DNA from: Metarhizobium sp017305935
GTDB lineage: Bacteria; Pseudomonadota; Alphaproteobacteria; Rhizobiales; Rhizobiaceae
NCBI RefSeq assembly: GCF_029601685.1
Contig: NZ_JARRIR010000001.1
Span: forward strand, 682,001 to 746,000
Length of the DNA: 64,000 bases
Direction: 5' to 3'
Made by a program: the position numbers and the translations under genes. The first letter of the stretch is position 1. The number at the start of each line of letters is the position of its first letter. The notes below the pieces were generated by a model that was not told where the DNA came from, ran no database searches, and saw only the letters and a list, made by a program, of their open reading frames with translations. Of the stretch, positions 50,829 through 59,711 are shown piece after piece.

Positions 50829-51233
50829 ATGTTGTCACGCTGCGTTGCCGCAACGATCGCTATTTTCGCCACGGCAGGCGCCGCGCGCGCCGATGACGAG
50901 ATGATGCGTGTCTATATGGACCACGCCCGCGTGCTCAGGCTCGACCGCCCGGTCAGCAAGGTCATCGTCGGCAATTCCCAGGTCGCCGACGCCACGGTCG
51001 CCGATTCCCATACCATCGTCCTGACCGGCCGCAGCTTCGGCACCACCAATCTGGTGCTCCTCGACGCCGACGGCAATGCCATTGTCGACGAGCGCATCCT
51101 GGTATCGATCGACGAAGGCAGCACGGTGCGCGTCTTCCGGCGCACGGAGCGCTCGGTCCTGTCCTGCACGCCCAATTGCGAGCAGCATGCCACGCACGAC
51201 AAGGCCGCCGAGTCGGGCGGCGCCGCGCCGTAG
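50829..51233 (+). CDS. exported pilus/secretin N-domain protein
   Basis: 134 residues with a signal peptide (MLSRCVAATIAIFATAGAARA). The mature part is one pilus-assembly N-domain, the same type that begins CpaC: VYMDHARVLRLDRPVSKVIV, GNSQVADATVADSHTIVLTG and SFGTTNLVLLDADGNAIVDE. It ends in a Cys-containing tail without the secretin barrel, so it is probably a periplasmic accessory of the Tad channel. It starts the rightward set with the two TadE-like genes. Confidence 0.8.
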   Translation: MLSRCVAATIAIFATAGAARADDEMMRVYMDHARVLRLDRPVSKVIVGNSQVADATVADSHTIVLTGRSFGTTNLVLLDADGNAIVDERILVSIDEGSTVRVFRRTERSVLSCTPNCEQHATHDKAAESGGAAP

Positions 51234-51340
51234 GGCGCAATCCCGCCGCGCCTTTGCTAAATTGCGAACGAGCCGCGAAACGCAATTTCAATGAACCGGC
51301 ACTAGATTCCAAGTCCAGTCGACAGGTCCGGAACGGGGCA

Positions 51341-51976
51341 ATGCAGCCAAAAGACGCAGACATCAGCCGAGACGCGCCGCGCCACGCCTGGCCGCGGCGT
51401 ATCATCAGGCGTTTCTGCCGCTCGGAAGACGGCGCCACGGCCATCGAATTCGCGATGCTGGCCCTGCCCTATTTCCTGATCGTCTTCGCGATCATCGAGA
51501 CCTTCATCGCCTTCACGGCGGAACAGCTCGTATCGAATGCGGTCGACGAAATGGCCAGGCGCCTGCGCACCGGCCAGATCACCTTCAACATGAACCGGAC
51601 GACGGACAAGAACAGGATTCAGTTCCGCGCCGCCTTCTGCGACGAGATCGCCATCCTGATCCGATGTTCCGAAACGGAAAAGGTAACGGCGTCCAAGCTG
51701 TATATCGACATCCGCAGCTTCTCGAGTTTCGCGAACATCCCGAAGACCATTCCGCGCGTCTCCACCGCCACCTTCGCCGATCTCGATACGTCGGGCTTCC
51801 AGTACAATCCCGGCGGCCCGAGCTCGATCAACATGGTGCGCGCCTATTATCGCTGGCAGATCATGACGGATATCGTGCGGCCGTTCATCACCACCATCCG
51901 GTCGAGCGGCGGCGGCATGCCGACCGACTTCCTGATCGTCGCGACCTCCGCTTTCCAGAACGAGGCCTATCCCTGA
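51341..51976 (+). CDS. TadE-like pseudopilin
   Basis: TadE/G-family minor pilin, 211 aa. A basic cytoplasmic leader ends in a prepilin-like motif RRFCRSEDGATAIEFAMLAL followed by one membrane helix (PYFLIVFAIIETFIAFTAEQ) and a periplasmic domain with Cys pairs (FCDEIAILIRCSE). The Gly before ATAIEF matches the processing site used by CpaA. The stop overlaps the next gene as TGATG. The start MQPKDADISR is followed by a long leader; the spacing of the GGGGCA before it is poor but no better start is seen. Confidence 0.85.
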   Translation: MQPKDADISRDAPRHAWPRRIIRRFCRSEDGATAIEFAMLALPYFLIVFAIIETFIAFTAEQLVSNAVDEMARRLRTGQITFNMNRTTDKNRIQFRAAFCDEIAILIRCSETEKVTASKLYIDIRSFSSFANIPKTIPRVSTATFADLDTSGFQYNPGGPSSINMVRAYYRWQIMTDIVRPFITTIRSSGGGMPTDFLIVATSAFQNEAYP

Positions 51977-52581
51977 TGATCGGTCGCCGGTTTGACCTCC
52001 GCATGAAAAACGGGGACGGCGTGCTGCAGCGCCTGGCATCGCTTGCCCGCGACCGGCGCGGCATCGGCGCGGTGGAATTCGCGCTGCTGGCGCCGCTGCT
52101 GCTGATGCTCTATATCGGCGCTTTCGAGATCACCGTCGGCCTTTCCGTGTCGAAGCGGGCGACACGCGCCGCAGGCGCCGTCGCCGACCTGGTGACGCAG
52201 CAGGACAAGCCGGTCGACAAGACCTTCCTGACCACCATGTCCGATGTCGCCGACGCGATCTTCGTGCCCTATTCGACCAGCAACCTGACCCTGAAGATCA
52301 CCGGCGTCACGCTCGACGCCAACGCCAAGGCCAAGGTGAAATGGTCCTGGCAGAAGGGCGGCACGGCGCCCTATCAGGTCAATGCGCCGGTGCAGGTGCC
52401 GGCCGACCTGCAGCAGGCCAACACCTTTCTGATCCATACCGAACTCAGTGTGCCGCATCGTCTGATGCTGTTCATGGCGGACAACCTGTCGATGGACACG
52501 ATGTCGATCACCATCAAGCGCGAATATTTCTTCCGCCCGCGCACCGGCGACAGCGTCGAGTGCAGCAACTGCTCCTCCTGA
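51976..52581 (+). CDS. second TadE/TadF-like pseudopilin
   Basis: 201-aa TadE-family protein. The motif DRRGIGAVEFALLAPLLLML has Gly before AVEFAL as prepilin processing site, followed by the single membrane helix and a beta-rich periplasmic part ending with two cysteines (VECSNCSS). Translation is coupled to the preceding TadE-like gene by TGATG. Together they probably correspond to TadE and TadF of other Tad loci; no large TadG is found in the window. Confidence 0.85.
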   Translation: MIGRRFDLRMKNGDGVLQRLASLARDRRGIGAVEFALLAPLLLMLYIGAFEITVGLSVSKRATRAAGAVADLVTQQDKPVDKTFLTTMSDVADAIFVPYSTSNLTLKITGVTLDANAKAKVKWSWQKGGTAPYQVNAPVQVPADLQQANTFLIHTELSVPHRLMLFMADNLSMDTMSITIKREYFFRPRTGDSVECSNCSS

Positions 52582-52681
52582 TCCCGCCTTTTGCGGCAAT
52601 TTGCAAAGCTTGGCCCGCCAGAGTATGCATGACCGCTCAAGCGTAGCGGCCGGCACGGCCGGCATTGTCGACGGGTGACGG

Positions 52682-53902
52682 ATGGCGCGAGCCTTTCTTT
52701 TCGTACTGGATTCCTTCGGCGTCGGCGGCGCGCCGGACGCGGCGCAATATGGCGACGACGGTGCCGATACGCTCGGCCATATCGCCGAATTCTGCGCCGC
52801 GGGCGCCGCCGATCGGGCGGGCCTGCGCGCCGGGCCGCTGAAGCTGCCGAACATGTCGGCGCTCGGCCTGATGCAGATCGCCGAAATGGCGAGCGGAAGC
52901 CTGCCGGCCGGGATGCCGGTGCCCGAGCGCATCTTCGGCCTGCACGGGGCGGCGAGCGAAGTCTCGCGCGGCAAGGACACCCCATCGGGACATTGGGAGA
53001 TCGCCGGCACGCCGGTCGATTTCGACTGGGGCTATTTCCCGGGCGAAGGCCCGGCCTTTTCCGACGAACTGGTCGACGCCATCTGCGCGGCGGCGGGCAT
53101 TCCCGGCATCCTCGGCAATTGCCACGCCTCCGGCACCGAGATCATCGCCCGCTTCGGCGAAGAGCATATCCGCACCGCGAAGCCGATCTGCTACACCTCC
53201 TCCGACTCGGTATTCCAGATCGCCGCCCACGAGGTCTATTTCGGCCTCGACCGGCTGCTGCAGCTCTGCCAGATCGTGCGTGGCATCCTCGATCCGCTCA
53301 ACATCGGCCGGGTCATCGCCCGGCCTTTCATCGGCGAGAACGCCGGCAATTTCGAGCGCACCGGCAATCGCCGCGACTTTTCCGTGCCGCCGCCGGAACC
53401 GACCCTGCTCGACCGGCTGGTGAAAGCCGGTCGCAAGGTGCATGCCGTCGGCAAGATCGGCGACATCTTCGCGCATCAGGGCGTCTCGCGCGTCATCAAG
53501 GCCAACGGCAACATGGGGCTGATGGATGCGACGCTCGCCGCCATGGACGAGGCCGGGGACGGCGATCTCGTCTTCACCAATTTCGTCGATTTCGACATGC
53601 ATTACGGCCATCGCCGCGACGTGCCCGGCTATGCGGCGGCGCTCGAAGCCTTCGACCGCCGCCTGCCCGACGTGCATCGCAGGATGAAGGTCGGCGACAT
53701 CGTGGTGCTGACCGCCGATCACGGCTGCGACCCGACCTGGCGCGGCACCGACCACACCCGCGAGCGCGTGCCGATCATGGCCTTCGGACCGGGCATCCGC
53801 TCGCGCTCCGTCGGCATCCGCCCCACCTATGCCGATATCGGCGAAACCGTCGCCCGCCATCTCGGTCTCGCCGCCGGCATCCATGGAAAGAGTTTCCTGT
53901 GA
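52682..53902 (+). CDS. deoB: phosphopentomutase
   Basis: Manganese-dependent alkaline-phosphatase-superfamily enzyme converting (deoxy)ribose-1-phosphate to the 5-phosphate. It has 406 aa. FLFVLDSFGVGGAPDAAQYG with the metal aspartate, GKDTPSGHWEIAG with the phosphorylatable Thr, FTNFVDFDMHYGHRRDVPGY and TADHGCDPTWRGTDHTRERV are present. It links purine/pyrimidine nucleoside phosphorolysis to DeoC. It overlaps add by GTGA. Confidence 0.95.
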   Translation: MARAFLFVLDSFGVGGAPDAAQYGDDGADTLGHIAEFCAAGAADRAGLRAGPLKLPNMSALGLMQIAEMASGSLPAGMPVPERIFGLHGAASEVSRGKDTPSGHWEIAGTPVDFDWGYFPGEGPAFSDELVDAICAAAGIPGILGNCHASGTEIIARFGEEHIRTAKPICYTSSDSVFQIAAHEVYFGLDRLLQLCQIVRGILDPLNIGRVIARPFIGENAGNFERTGNRRDFSVPPPEPTLLDRLVKAGRKVHAVGKIGDIFAHQGVSRVIKANGNMGLMDATLAAMDEAGDGDLVFTNFVDFDMHYGHRRDVPGYAAALEAFDRRLPDVHRRMKVGDIVVLTADHGCDPTWRGTDHTRERVPIMAFGPGIRSRSVGIRPTYADIGETVARHLGLAAGIHGKSFL

Positions 53903-54867
53903 CCGATCGTTTCAAGAAAGCCGAACTGCATTGTCATCTGGAAGGGGCCGCCCCGCCGGCGCTGACGCAAAGCCAGGCGCGCAAATACGGCATCGCCACC
54001 GACGATTTCCTCCGGGACGGCGCCTATGTCTGGCGCGATTTCGCCGAATTCATCGCCTGCTATGATCGTGTCGCCGCCGTCTTCCGCACCAGCGAGGACT
54101 ATGCGCTTCTGACCGAGACCTATCTTACCGAGCTTGCCGGCGTGAATACGATCTACAGCGAGTTGATCGTCTCGCCCGATCACGGCAAACGCATCGGCCT
54201 CGGCGCCGATGCCTATATCGCCGGCATCTGCGACGGTATAGAGGCGGCCAGGGAAAAGACCGGCATCGAGTGCCGGCTCATCGTCGTCGGCGAGCGCCAT
54301 TTCGGCCCGGAAAGCGTCATCGAGGCCGCCGAATATGCGGCAAAGGCGAAGAATCCGCTGATCACGGGCTTCAACATGGCGGGCGAGGAGCGGATGAACC
54401 GCGTCGCCGACTATGCCCGCGCCTTCGACATCGCCCGCGATGCCGGGCTCGGCCTCACCATCCATGCCGGCGAAGTCTGCGGCGCCTTCTCCGTCGCCGA
54501 TGCGCTCGATCTGGTGCGCCCGGCGCGCATCGGCCATGGCGTGCGCGCCATCGAGGATGCCGGTCTCGTCCGGCGGCTGGCCGACGAGGGCGTGGTGCTG
54601 GAAGTCTGCCCGGGCTCGAACATTGCGCTCGACGTCTTCCCCGACTTCCGGTCGCATCCGCTTCGGGCGTTGCGCGATGCCGGCGTCAAGGTGACGATCA
54701 ATTCCGACGATCCGCCCTTCTTCGCCACGTCGCTGAAGCGCGAATACGAGATCGCTTCCGACATCATGGGATTTTCCGACGCCGAGATCGACGCCATGAC
54801 CCGCACGGCGATCGAGGCGGCTTTCGTGGATGAGGCGACGCGGACGCGCCTGCGCGGCGCGCTCTGA
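53899..54867 (+). CDS. add: adenosine deaminase
   Basis: Zinc enzyme deaminating adenosine and deoxyadenosine to inosine derivatives. It has 322 aa. Metal ligands His11 and His13 are in KAELHCHLEG. ITGFNMAGEE, LTIHAGEVCG (third His and the catalytic Glu), RIGHGVRAIED and the Asp pair in INSDDPPFF are all intact. The GTG start overlaps the deoB stop (GTGA), so translation is coupled. The product inosine feeds the purine nucleoside phosphorylase on the other strand. Confidence 0.93.
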   Translation: MTDRFKKAELHCHLEGAAPPALTQSQARKYGIATDDFLRDGAYVWRDFAEFIACYDRVAAVFRTSEDYALLTETYLTELAGVNTIYSELIVSPDHGKRIGLGADAYIAGICDGIEAAREKTGIECRLIVVGERHFGPESVIEAAEYAAKAKNPLITGFNMAGEERMNRVADYARAFDIARDAGLGLTIHAGEVCGAFSVADALDLVRPARIGHGVRAIEDAGLVRRLADEGVVLEVCPGSNIALDVFPDFRSHPLRALRDAGVKVTINSDDPPFFATSLKREYEIASDIMGFSDAEIDAMTRTAIEAAFVDEATRTRLRGAL

Positions 54868-54889
54868 GCGCCGGTCGCTGGGGATGATC

Positions 54890-54928
54890 GCGCAAAAGCC
54901 GCATCCTCTCTTGCGGCCTTTGCGCTTT
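54890..54928 (+). terminator. probable terminator after add
   Basis: GCGCAAAAGCCGCA and TGCGGCCTTTGCGC form a 14-bp stem with one mismatch around an 8-nt loop, followed by TTTCC. The short T run makes termination partial, so upp may get some read-through. Confidence 0.5.
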
Positions 54929-54983
54929 CCGTGAAAGAAACAAGACAGTTCTCTCCACCCGCAATTCCAAAAAGGGGATATCC

Positions 54984-55613
54984 ATGGACGGCGTCACAGT
55001 CATCGATCATCCGCTCGTGCAGCACAAACTGACCATCATGCGCAAAAAGGAAACCTCGACCGCGAGTTTCCGGCGGTTGTTGCGCGAAATCTCGACGCTG
55101 CTGTGTTATGAAGTCACGCGCGATCTGGAACTGACGATGGAAACCATCGAGACGCCGATGCAGGAAATGCAGGCGCCGCTGCTGGAAGGCAAGAAGCTGG
55201 TCTTCGCCTCCATCCTGCGCGCCGGCAACGGGTTGCTGGAAGGTATGCTGGAGCTGGTGCCCTCGGCACGCGTCTCGCATATCGGCGTTTATCGCGACCA
55301 CGATACGCTGCAGGCCGTCGAATACTTCTTCAAGGCCCCGGAAGACATCGCCTCGCGCCTGATCATCGTCGTCGATCCAATGCTGGCCACCGGCAATTCC
55401 TCGATCGCCGCTATCGACAAGCTGAAGGAGCGCGGCGCCAAAAACATCCGCTTCCTCTGCCTGCTGGCCGCCCCCGAGGGCATCAGGAACTTCACCGCCG
55501 CGCATCCCGACGTGCAGGTCTATACCGCCGCCATCGACAGCCATCTCAACGAGCAGGGTTATATCATGCCCGGTCTCGGCGATGCGGGCGACCGCATGTA
55601 CGGCACCAAATAA
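54984..55613 (+). CDS. upp: uracil phosphoribosyltransferase
   Basis: Salvage enzyme making UMP from uracil and PRPP, 209 aa. HPLVQHKLTIMRKKETSTAS is the conserved N-terminus, ASILRAGNGLLEGMLELVPS the uracil side. The PRPP loop is VVDPMLATGNSSIAAID and the C-terminus GYIMPGLGDAGDRMYGTK. AAAGGGGATAT precedes the ATG. It uses uracil released by the pyrimidine phosphorylase nearby. Confidence 0.95.
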   Translation: MDGVTVIDHPLVQHKLTIMRKKETSTASFRRLLREISTLLCYEVTRDLELTMETIETPMQEMQAPLLEGKKLVFASILRAGNGLLEGMLELVPSARVSHIGVYRDHDTLQAVEYFFKAPEDIASRLIIVVDPMLATGNSSIAAIDKLKERGAKNIRFLCLLAAPEGIRNFTAAHPDVQVYTAAIDSHLNEQGYIMPGLGDAGDRMYGTK

Positions 55614-55636
55614 GGCGGCTTTTACCTTTCCCGCCA

Positions 55637-55672
55637 CAAATGCCCGGAACAGTGCAGTTTCCGGGCATTTTC
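55637..55672 (+). terminator. rho-independent terminator of upp
   Basis: AAATGCCCGGAA and TTTCCGGGCATTT form a stable stem around an 8-nt loop, ending in TTTTC, 25 nt after the upp stop. Confidence 0.85.
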
Positions 55673-55734
55673 ATGATTGCGTTAGCGGCACGGAAAGCGG
55701 CGGTGAGCTAGGCTTCGCTTCTGTTTGCCACCGG

Positions 55735-56256
55735 ATGCCATCCATGCTTGCGCGTTTTGCAGTCATCGCCGCCCTCGCCGCCGTTGCCGCCACGCAGATC
55801 CCTGCGCTCCTGCAATCCCCGACGCCGGAAGTCACGACGCCGGTGATCAAGGCTGCGCCCCCTGCGCATACAGCCGCCGCGCCGGCCGGCAGCGTACAAC
55901 TCGCCGCCGACGGCAACGGCCACTACAGTGGCAGCTTCCGTATCAACGGCAAGCCGGTCGACGGGCTGATCGATACCGGCGCCACCTTCGTCGCCCTCAA
56001 CGAAAGCACCGCCCGCCGCCTCGGTTTCACCGCCAACGGCCTCGATTTCGCCTATGCCGTCAACACAGCCAACGGCCAGACCAAGGCCGCCCGCATCACG
56101 CTGGACCGCATCGAGATCGGCTCTCTGCGCGTCCGCCAGGTCGACGCCTTCGTGCTGCGCGATGCGGCTCTGTCGCAGACGCTGGTCGGCATGAGCTTTT
56201 TGCAGAAGCTCGGCTCCTACCGCGTCGCCGACGGGACGCTGGAACTACGCCAGTAG
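55735..56256 (+). CDS. retropepsin-like aspartic protease, membrane-anchored (clan AA, TIGR02281-type)
   Basis: 173 residues. An N-terminal hydrophobic anchor (MLARFAVIAALAAVAATQIP) and Pro/Ala-rich linker precede a single retropepsin domain. It has GHYSGSFRINGKPVDGLIDT and the active-site DTGATFVALN, and ends VGMSFLQKLGSYRVADGTLE. A single DTG motif implies a homodimer. Start at MPSMLARF or three codons later. Its last 12 bp overlap the 3' end of deoA on the other strand. The proteolytic target is unknown. Confidence 0.82.
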   Translation: MPSMLARFAVIAALAAVAATQIPALLQSPTPEVTTPVIKAAPPAHTAAAPAGSVQLAADGNGHYSGSFRINGKPVDGLIDTGATFVALNESTARRLGFTANGLDFAYAVNTANGQTKAARITLDRIEIGSLRVRQVDAFVLRDAALSQTLVGMSFLQKLGSYRVADGTLELRQ

Positions 56257-57591
56257 CGTTTTGGGCCGGGTCCTATCGATGCGGCGGACAATGACCGGGC
56301 GAGGCGTGGGCTCCTCCTCCGACAGCGTGTAGCAATCGAGGAAAGCGTGCTCCGCACGGGCGGCCGAGGCTTCGTCGCCTGCGTGGACCATGGCCAGCGC
56401 ATCGCCCTTCTGGATACGGGTGCCAAGCGGCAGAATGCGGTCGAAGCCGACGCGGTGGTCGATGGCATCGGTCGGCAGCCGGCGGCCACCGCCGAGTTCG
56501 ATCACCGCCATGCCGATGTCGCGCGCCTCGCAGGACGACAGCCAGCCGCCGCGCGGCGCGAGGATGGCGCGGGCGACCGGCGCCTTTGCGAGATAGACCT
56601 CCGGGTTTTCGAGGAAATCGGCGGGGCCGCCGAGCGCGCTGACCATGCGGGCGAACACTTCGGCGGCGCGGCCATCCGCCAGCGCGGCACGGGCCTGAGC
56701 CTCGCCACGCGCGGCATCCGCAGCCAGTCCCGATTGCACCAGCATTTCCGCGGCAAAGGCCAGCACCACCGTCTCCAGCCGCGTGCCTGCCTTGCGGCCT
56801 GCGAGGAAATCGACGCAGTTGCGGATTTCGACGGCATTGCCGGCGGCGTCGGCCAGCGGTTCGTTCATGTCGGTCATCAAGGCCGAGGTTTTGACCCCGG
56901 CCCCGTTGGCGACGTCGACCAGCGATTGCGCCAGTTCGATCGCGTCCTCCACCGTGGTCATGAAGGCGCCGGAGCCGATCTTCACGTCCAGCGCCAGCGT
57001 CTGAAGGCCGGCGGCCAGTTTCTTCGACAGGATGGAGGCGGTGATCAGCGGCACGGAATCGACGGTGGAGGTGACATCGCGAATGGCGTAGAGGCGCTTG
57101 TCGGCCGGCGCAAGTGCGGCCGTCTGGCCGATGATGGCGCAGCCGATCTCGCGCACGATGCGGCGGAAACGGTCGCCCTCCGGCATGATCGTATAGCCGG
57201 GAATCGATTCCAGCTTGTCGAGCGTGCCGCCGGTATGGCCAAGGCCGCGACCGGAAATCATCGGCACCGCCAGCCCGCAGGCGGCGGCAATCGGCGCCAG
57301 CATCAGCGAGACATTGTCGCCGATGCCGCCGGTCGAATGCTTGTCGGCCACGGGACGGCCGATATCGCGCCAGTCGAGCACCTCGCCGGAATCGCGCATG
57401 GCAATGGTCAGCGCCACCGTTTCGGCCGGCGTCATGCCGCGAAACCAGGTGGCCATGGCAAAGGCGCCGACCTGCGCCTCGGCGATCTCCTGGCGCGCCA
57501 TGGCGGCGATGAAGGCGGAAATCTCCTGCGCCGTCAGCGTTTCGCCATCGCGTTTGCGGCGGATGATTTCCTGTGGAATCATGTGGGTCAC
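56245..57591 (-). CDS. deoA: thymidine phosphorylase
   Basis: Pyrimidine nucleoside phosphorylase releasing thymine or uracil and deoxyribose-1-phosphate, 448 aa. ADKHSTGGIGDNVSLMLAPI is the phosphate-binding Lys/Ser/Thr region, PMISGRGLGHTGGTLDKLES the family signature. KLAAGLQTLALDVKIGSGAF follows. The GTG start overlaps the deoC stop (GTGA); ATG three codons later (MIPQEIIRRK) is the alternative. It is the last gene of the leftward nucleoside operon. Confidence 0.94.
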   Translation of the reverse strand: MTHMIPQEIIRRKRDGETLTAQEISAFIAAMARQEIAEAQVGAFAMATWFRGMTPAETVALTIAMRDSGEVLDWRDIGRPVADKHSTGGIGDNVSLMLAPIAAACGLAVPMISGRGLGHTGGTLDKLESIPGYTIMPEGDRFRRIVREIGCAIIGQTAALAPADKRLYAIRDVTSTVDSVPLITASILSKKLAAGLQTLALDVKIGSGAFMTTVEDAIELAQSLVDVANGAGVKTSALMTDMNEPLADAAGNAVEIRNCVDFLAGRKAGTRLETVVLAFAAEMLVQSGLAADAARGEAQARAALADGRAAEVFARMVSALGGPADFLENPEVYLAKAPVARAILAPRGGWLSSCEARDIGMAVIELGGGRRLPTDAIDHRVGFDRILPLGTRIQKGDALAMVHAGDEASAARAEHAFLDCYTLSEEEPTPRPVIVRRIDRTRPKTLLA

Positions 57592-58358
57592 CCTGTCATG
57601 CGGCTGGACGAAAACGGGCCGGACAACATGGCGACGAAGGCGTCGAGCAGGCCGGAAGCCCCGAAACGAAAGGTGGACGGCATTGCCCAGTCGGGGGCGA
57701 GAATGGTGCCGGCGAGGCTGAGATAGAGATCGGCATCGGCCACCGTGCGGATGCCGCCGGAGGGCTTGAAGCCGACGCGGCCGCCGCGCTGGCGAATGGC
57801 GCGCAGGACGATATCCGCCGCCTCCAGCGTCACGCCGACCGGGGCGCGACCGGTGGAGGTCTTGATGAAATCCGCCCCGGCATCGATGGCGGCAAGCGTC
57901 GCCCGCTCGATCAGCGCGGTTTCCTTGAGCGTCCCGGTTTCGAGCACGGTCTTCAGCACAACCGGCGCCGGGCAGGCCTGACGCACGGCCTGCACCACCT
58001 CTTCCAGGGCCGCAAAATCGCCCGAGAGCAGCCGGCGATAGGGGATCACCAGATCGATCTCGTCGGCGCCGTCGGCAATCGCCTCGCGGGCTTCCGAAAC
58101 CACATCGGCTGCCTCGCCTTCGCCATCGGGAAAATTGACGACCGTGGCGATGCGGATCGCATGGCTCGGTCCCAGTTCCAGCCGTGCCCGCGGCACGAAG
58201 CGCGGCTGGATGCAGATGGCGGCGACATTGCCGAAGGGAGTCTGCGCCCGTGCGCAGAGCCTGTCGATGGCCTCAGGCGTGCAGGACGCGTCGAGATCGG
58301 TCAGGTCGAGCAGCGAAAGCCCGACGGCAGCGGTTTCGCGCAGGCTGTGATTGTCCAT
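57588..58358 (-). CDS. deoC: deoxyribose-phosphate aldolase
   Basis: Class I aldolase splitting deoxyribose-5-phosphate into glyceraldehyde-3-phosphate and acetaldehyde, 256 aa. It has LDLTDLDASCTPEAID, ATVVNFPDGEGEAADVVSEA, ADEIDLVIPY, VVLKTVLETG and the Schiff-base Lys166 in DFIKTSTGRAPVGVT, then VGFKPSGGIRTVADA. It completes degradation of deoxynucleosides with deoA and deoB. A 172-bp repeat-bearing gap separates it from the phosphorylase gene upstream. Confidence 0.95.
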   Translation of the reverse strand: MDNHSLRETAAVGLSLLDLTDLDASCTPEAIDRLCARAQTPFGNVAAICIQPRFVPRARLELGPSHAIRIATVVNFPDGEGEAADVVSEAREAIADGADEIDLVIPYRRLLSGDFAALEEVVQAVRQACPAPVVLKTVLETGTLKETALIERATLAAIDAGADFIKTSTGRAPVGVTLEAADIVLRAIRQRGGRVGFKPSGGIRTVADADLYLSLAGTILAPDWAMPSTFRFGASGLLDAFVAMLSGPFSSSRMTG

Positions 58359-58485
58359 GATCGTCTCCCTTCGGCATGCATGATCCTCGGAACCCGAATC
58401 GATTTAAGGCCGCCATGATGCAGATTTTTGACGATGAGAACACCCCGCGGGCGCTGCCGTTCCTTTCCCTCGCGTTTCTCCTGCC

Positions 58486-58529
58486 GCATTTCCGGACGGG
58501 ACCCCGGGCTCCGCTTTTCCGGAAAATGC
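58486..58529. repeat. intergenic palindrome between purine phosphorylase gene and deoC
   Basis: A 44-bp element from GCATTTCCGGACGGGACCCC to CGCTTTTCCGGAAAATGC, inverted ends GCATTTTCCGG-like. Same length and plan as the copy at 35534-35577. It begins directly at the stop of the phosphorylase gene, so it forms its 3' stem-loop. Confidence 0.65.
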
Positions 58530-58530
58530 C

Positions 58531-59319
58531 TTATCCGGCCATCATGCGCGCCAGAATATCGGCCAACCGCCGGCCGCCGACGGGCGCCATGTCCTTGGTT
58601 TCCTGATGGCTGATTTCGCCGCCGGTCATGCCGGCGCCGAAATTGGTGATGACGGAAGCAGCCGCCACCTTCAGCCCGAGGAAACGGGCGAGGATGACCT
58701 CCGGCACGGTCGACATGCCGACCGCATCGGCGCCGAGGATGCGCGCCATGCGGATCTCCGCCGGTGTTTCGAAACTCGGGCCGGAGAACCACATGTAGAC
58801 GCCTTGCGACAGCGGGATATCCAGCGAAGCCGCCGCCGCCCGCATGCGCCCGGCGAGACCGGCGTCATAGGCGCTGGTCATGCCGACGAATCGGCCGTCG
58901 CTCTCCTCGCCGATCAGCGGGTTCATGCCGGAATAGTTGATATGGTCGGTAATCTGCATCACCGAGCCCGGCGGCATATCCTCGCGCAGCGAACCGGCGG
59001 CATTGGTGAGGATCAGGTTCTCGATGCCGAGATCCTTCAAAATCTCCAGCGGACGGCGCATGGCGGTCGCATCGCCCTTCTCGTAATAATGCACGCGGCC
59101 GGAGAGCATGAGCATCGGCACGCCGCCGAGCAGCCCGGCGACCAATTCGCCGGCATGGCCGGAGACGCCGCCCACCGGAAAGCCGGCGAGATCGGCATAG
59201 GGGATGCGCACCGCATTCTCAACCCGCTCGACCAGGGACCCCAGGCCCGAACCGAGAACGATGGCATGGCGCGGCGCGAAATCGCCGAGCCGGCCGGAAA
59301 TCAGGGCGCCGGCGGTCAT
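58531..59319 (-). CDS. purine nucleoside phosphorylase (trimeric type)
   Basis: Phosphorolysis of inosine, guanosine and deoxy forms, 262 aa, of the PunA/XapA trimeric family rather than hexameric DeoD. The phosphate loop is IVLGSGLGSLVERVENA, followed by MLSGRVHYYEKGDATAMRRP, LILTNAAGSLREDMPPGSVM, YMWFSGPSFETPAEIRM and GADAVGMSTVPEVILARFLG with the base-specificity Asn in VITNFGAG. The ATG overlaps the cdd stop as ATGA. Confidence 0.92.
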   Translation of the reverse strand: MTAGALISGRLGDFAPRHAIVLGSGLGSLVERVENAVRIPYADLAGFPVGGVSGHAGELVAGLLGGVPMLMLSGRVHYYEKGDATAMRRPLEILKDLGIENLILTNAAGSLREDMPPGSVMQITDHINYSGMNPLIGEESDGRFVGMTSAYDAGLAGRMRAAAASLDIPLSQGVYMWFSGPSFETPAEIRMARILGADAVGMSTVPEVILARFLGLKVAAASVITNFGAGMTGGEISHQETKDMAPVGGRRLADILARMMAG

Positions 59320-59708
59320 CCGAGAATCTCCGTCTTGAAGCTGAAGGGCAGCAGTTCCTCCATGGTCATCGTCTTGCTGACGCCGACCTCGTTGCAGAGA
59401 TAGATGCGGGTATCGGCGCTGGCGAATTCGGCGATCTTCTGGCGGCAGCCGCCGCAGGGCGGGCATTCCGCCAGCTTTTCGGCGATGACGGCCATTTCGA
59501 CGATCTTCTTGGCTCCGCCCATGATCATGGCGCTGATCGCCGTCGGCTCCGCGCACCAGCCTTGCGGGAAGGAGAGGTTCTCGATGTTGGCGCCGGCATA
59601 GATTTTCCCGTCCTCGGCGCGGATCGCCGCGCCGACCGGGAATTTCGAATAGGGCGCATGGGCAAACGCCATGGCGCCGCGCGCGGCTTCGAACAGTTCC
59701 TGCGACAT
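59316..59708 (-). CDS. cdd: cytidine deaminase
   Basis: Zinc enzyme of the tetrameric type, 130 aa, converting cytidine and deoxycytidine to uridines. Substrate residues Asn41 and Glu43 (NIENLSF), the zinc ligand Cys52 with catalytic Glu54 (GWCAEPTAI) and zinc cysteines 85 and 88 in CPPCGGCRQ are intact. It follows the ABC permease gene by 3 bp and overlaps the phosphorylase start, so import and salvage are cotranscribed. Confidence 0.94.
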   Translation of the reverse strand: MSQELFEAARGAMAFAHAPYSKFPVGAAIRAEDGKIYAGANIENLSFPQGWCAEPTAISAMIMGGAKKIVEMAVIAEKLAECPPCGGCRQKIAEFASADTRIYLCNEVGVSKTMTMEELLPFSFKTEILG

Positions 59709-59711
59709 GTC

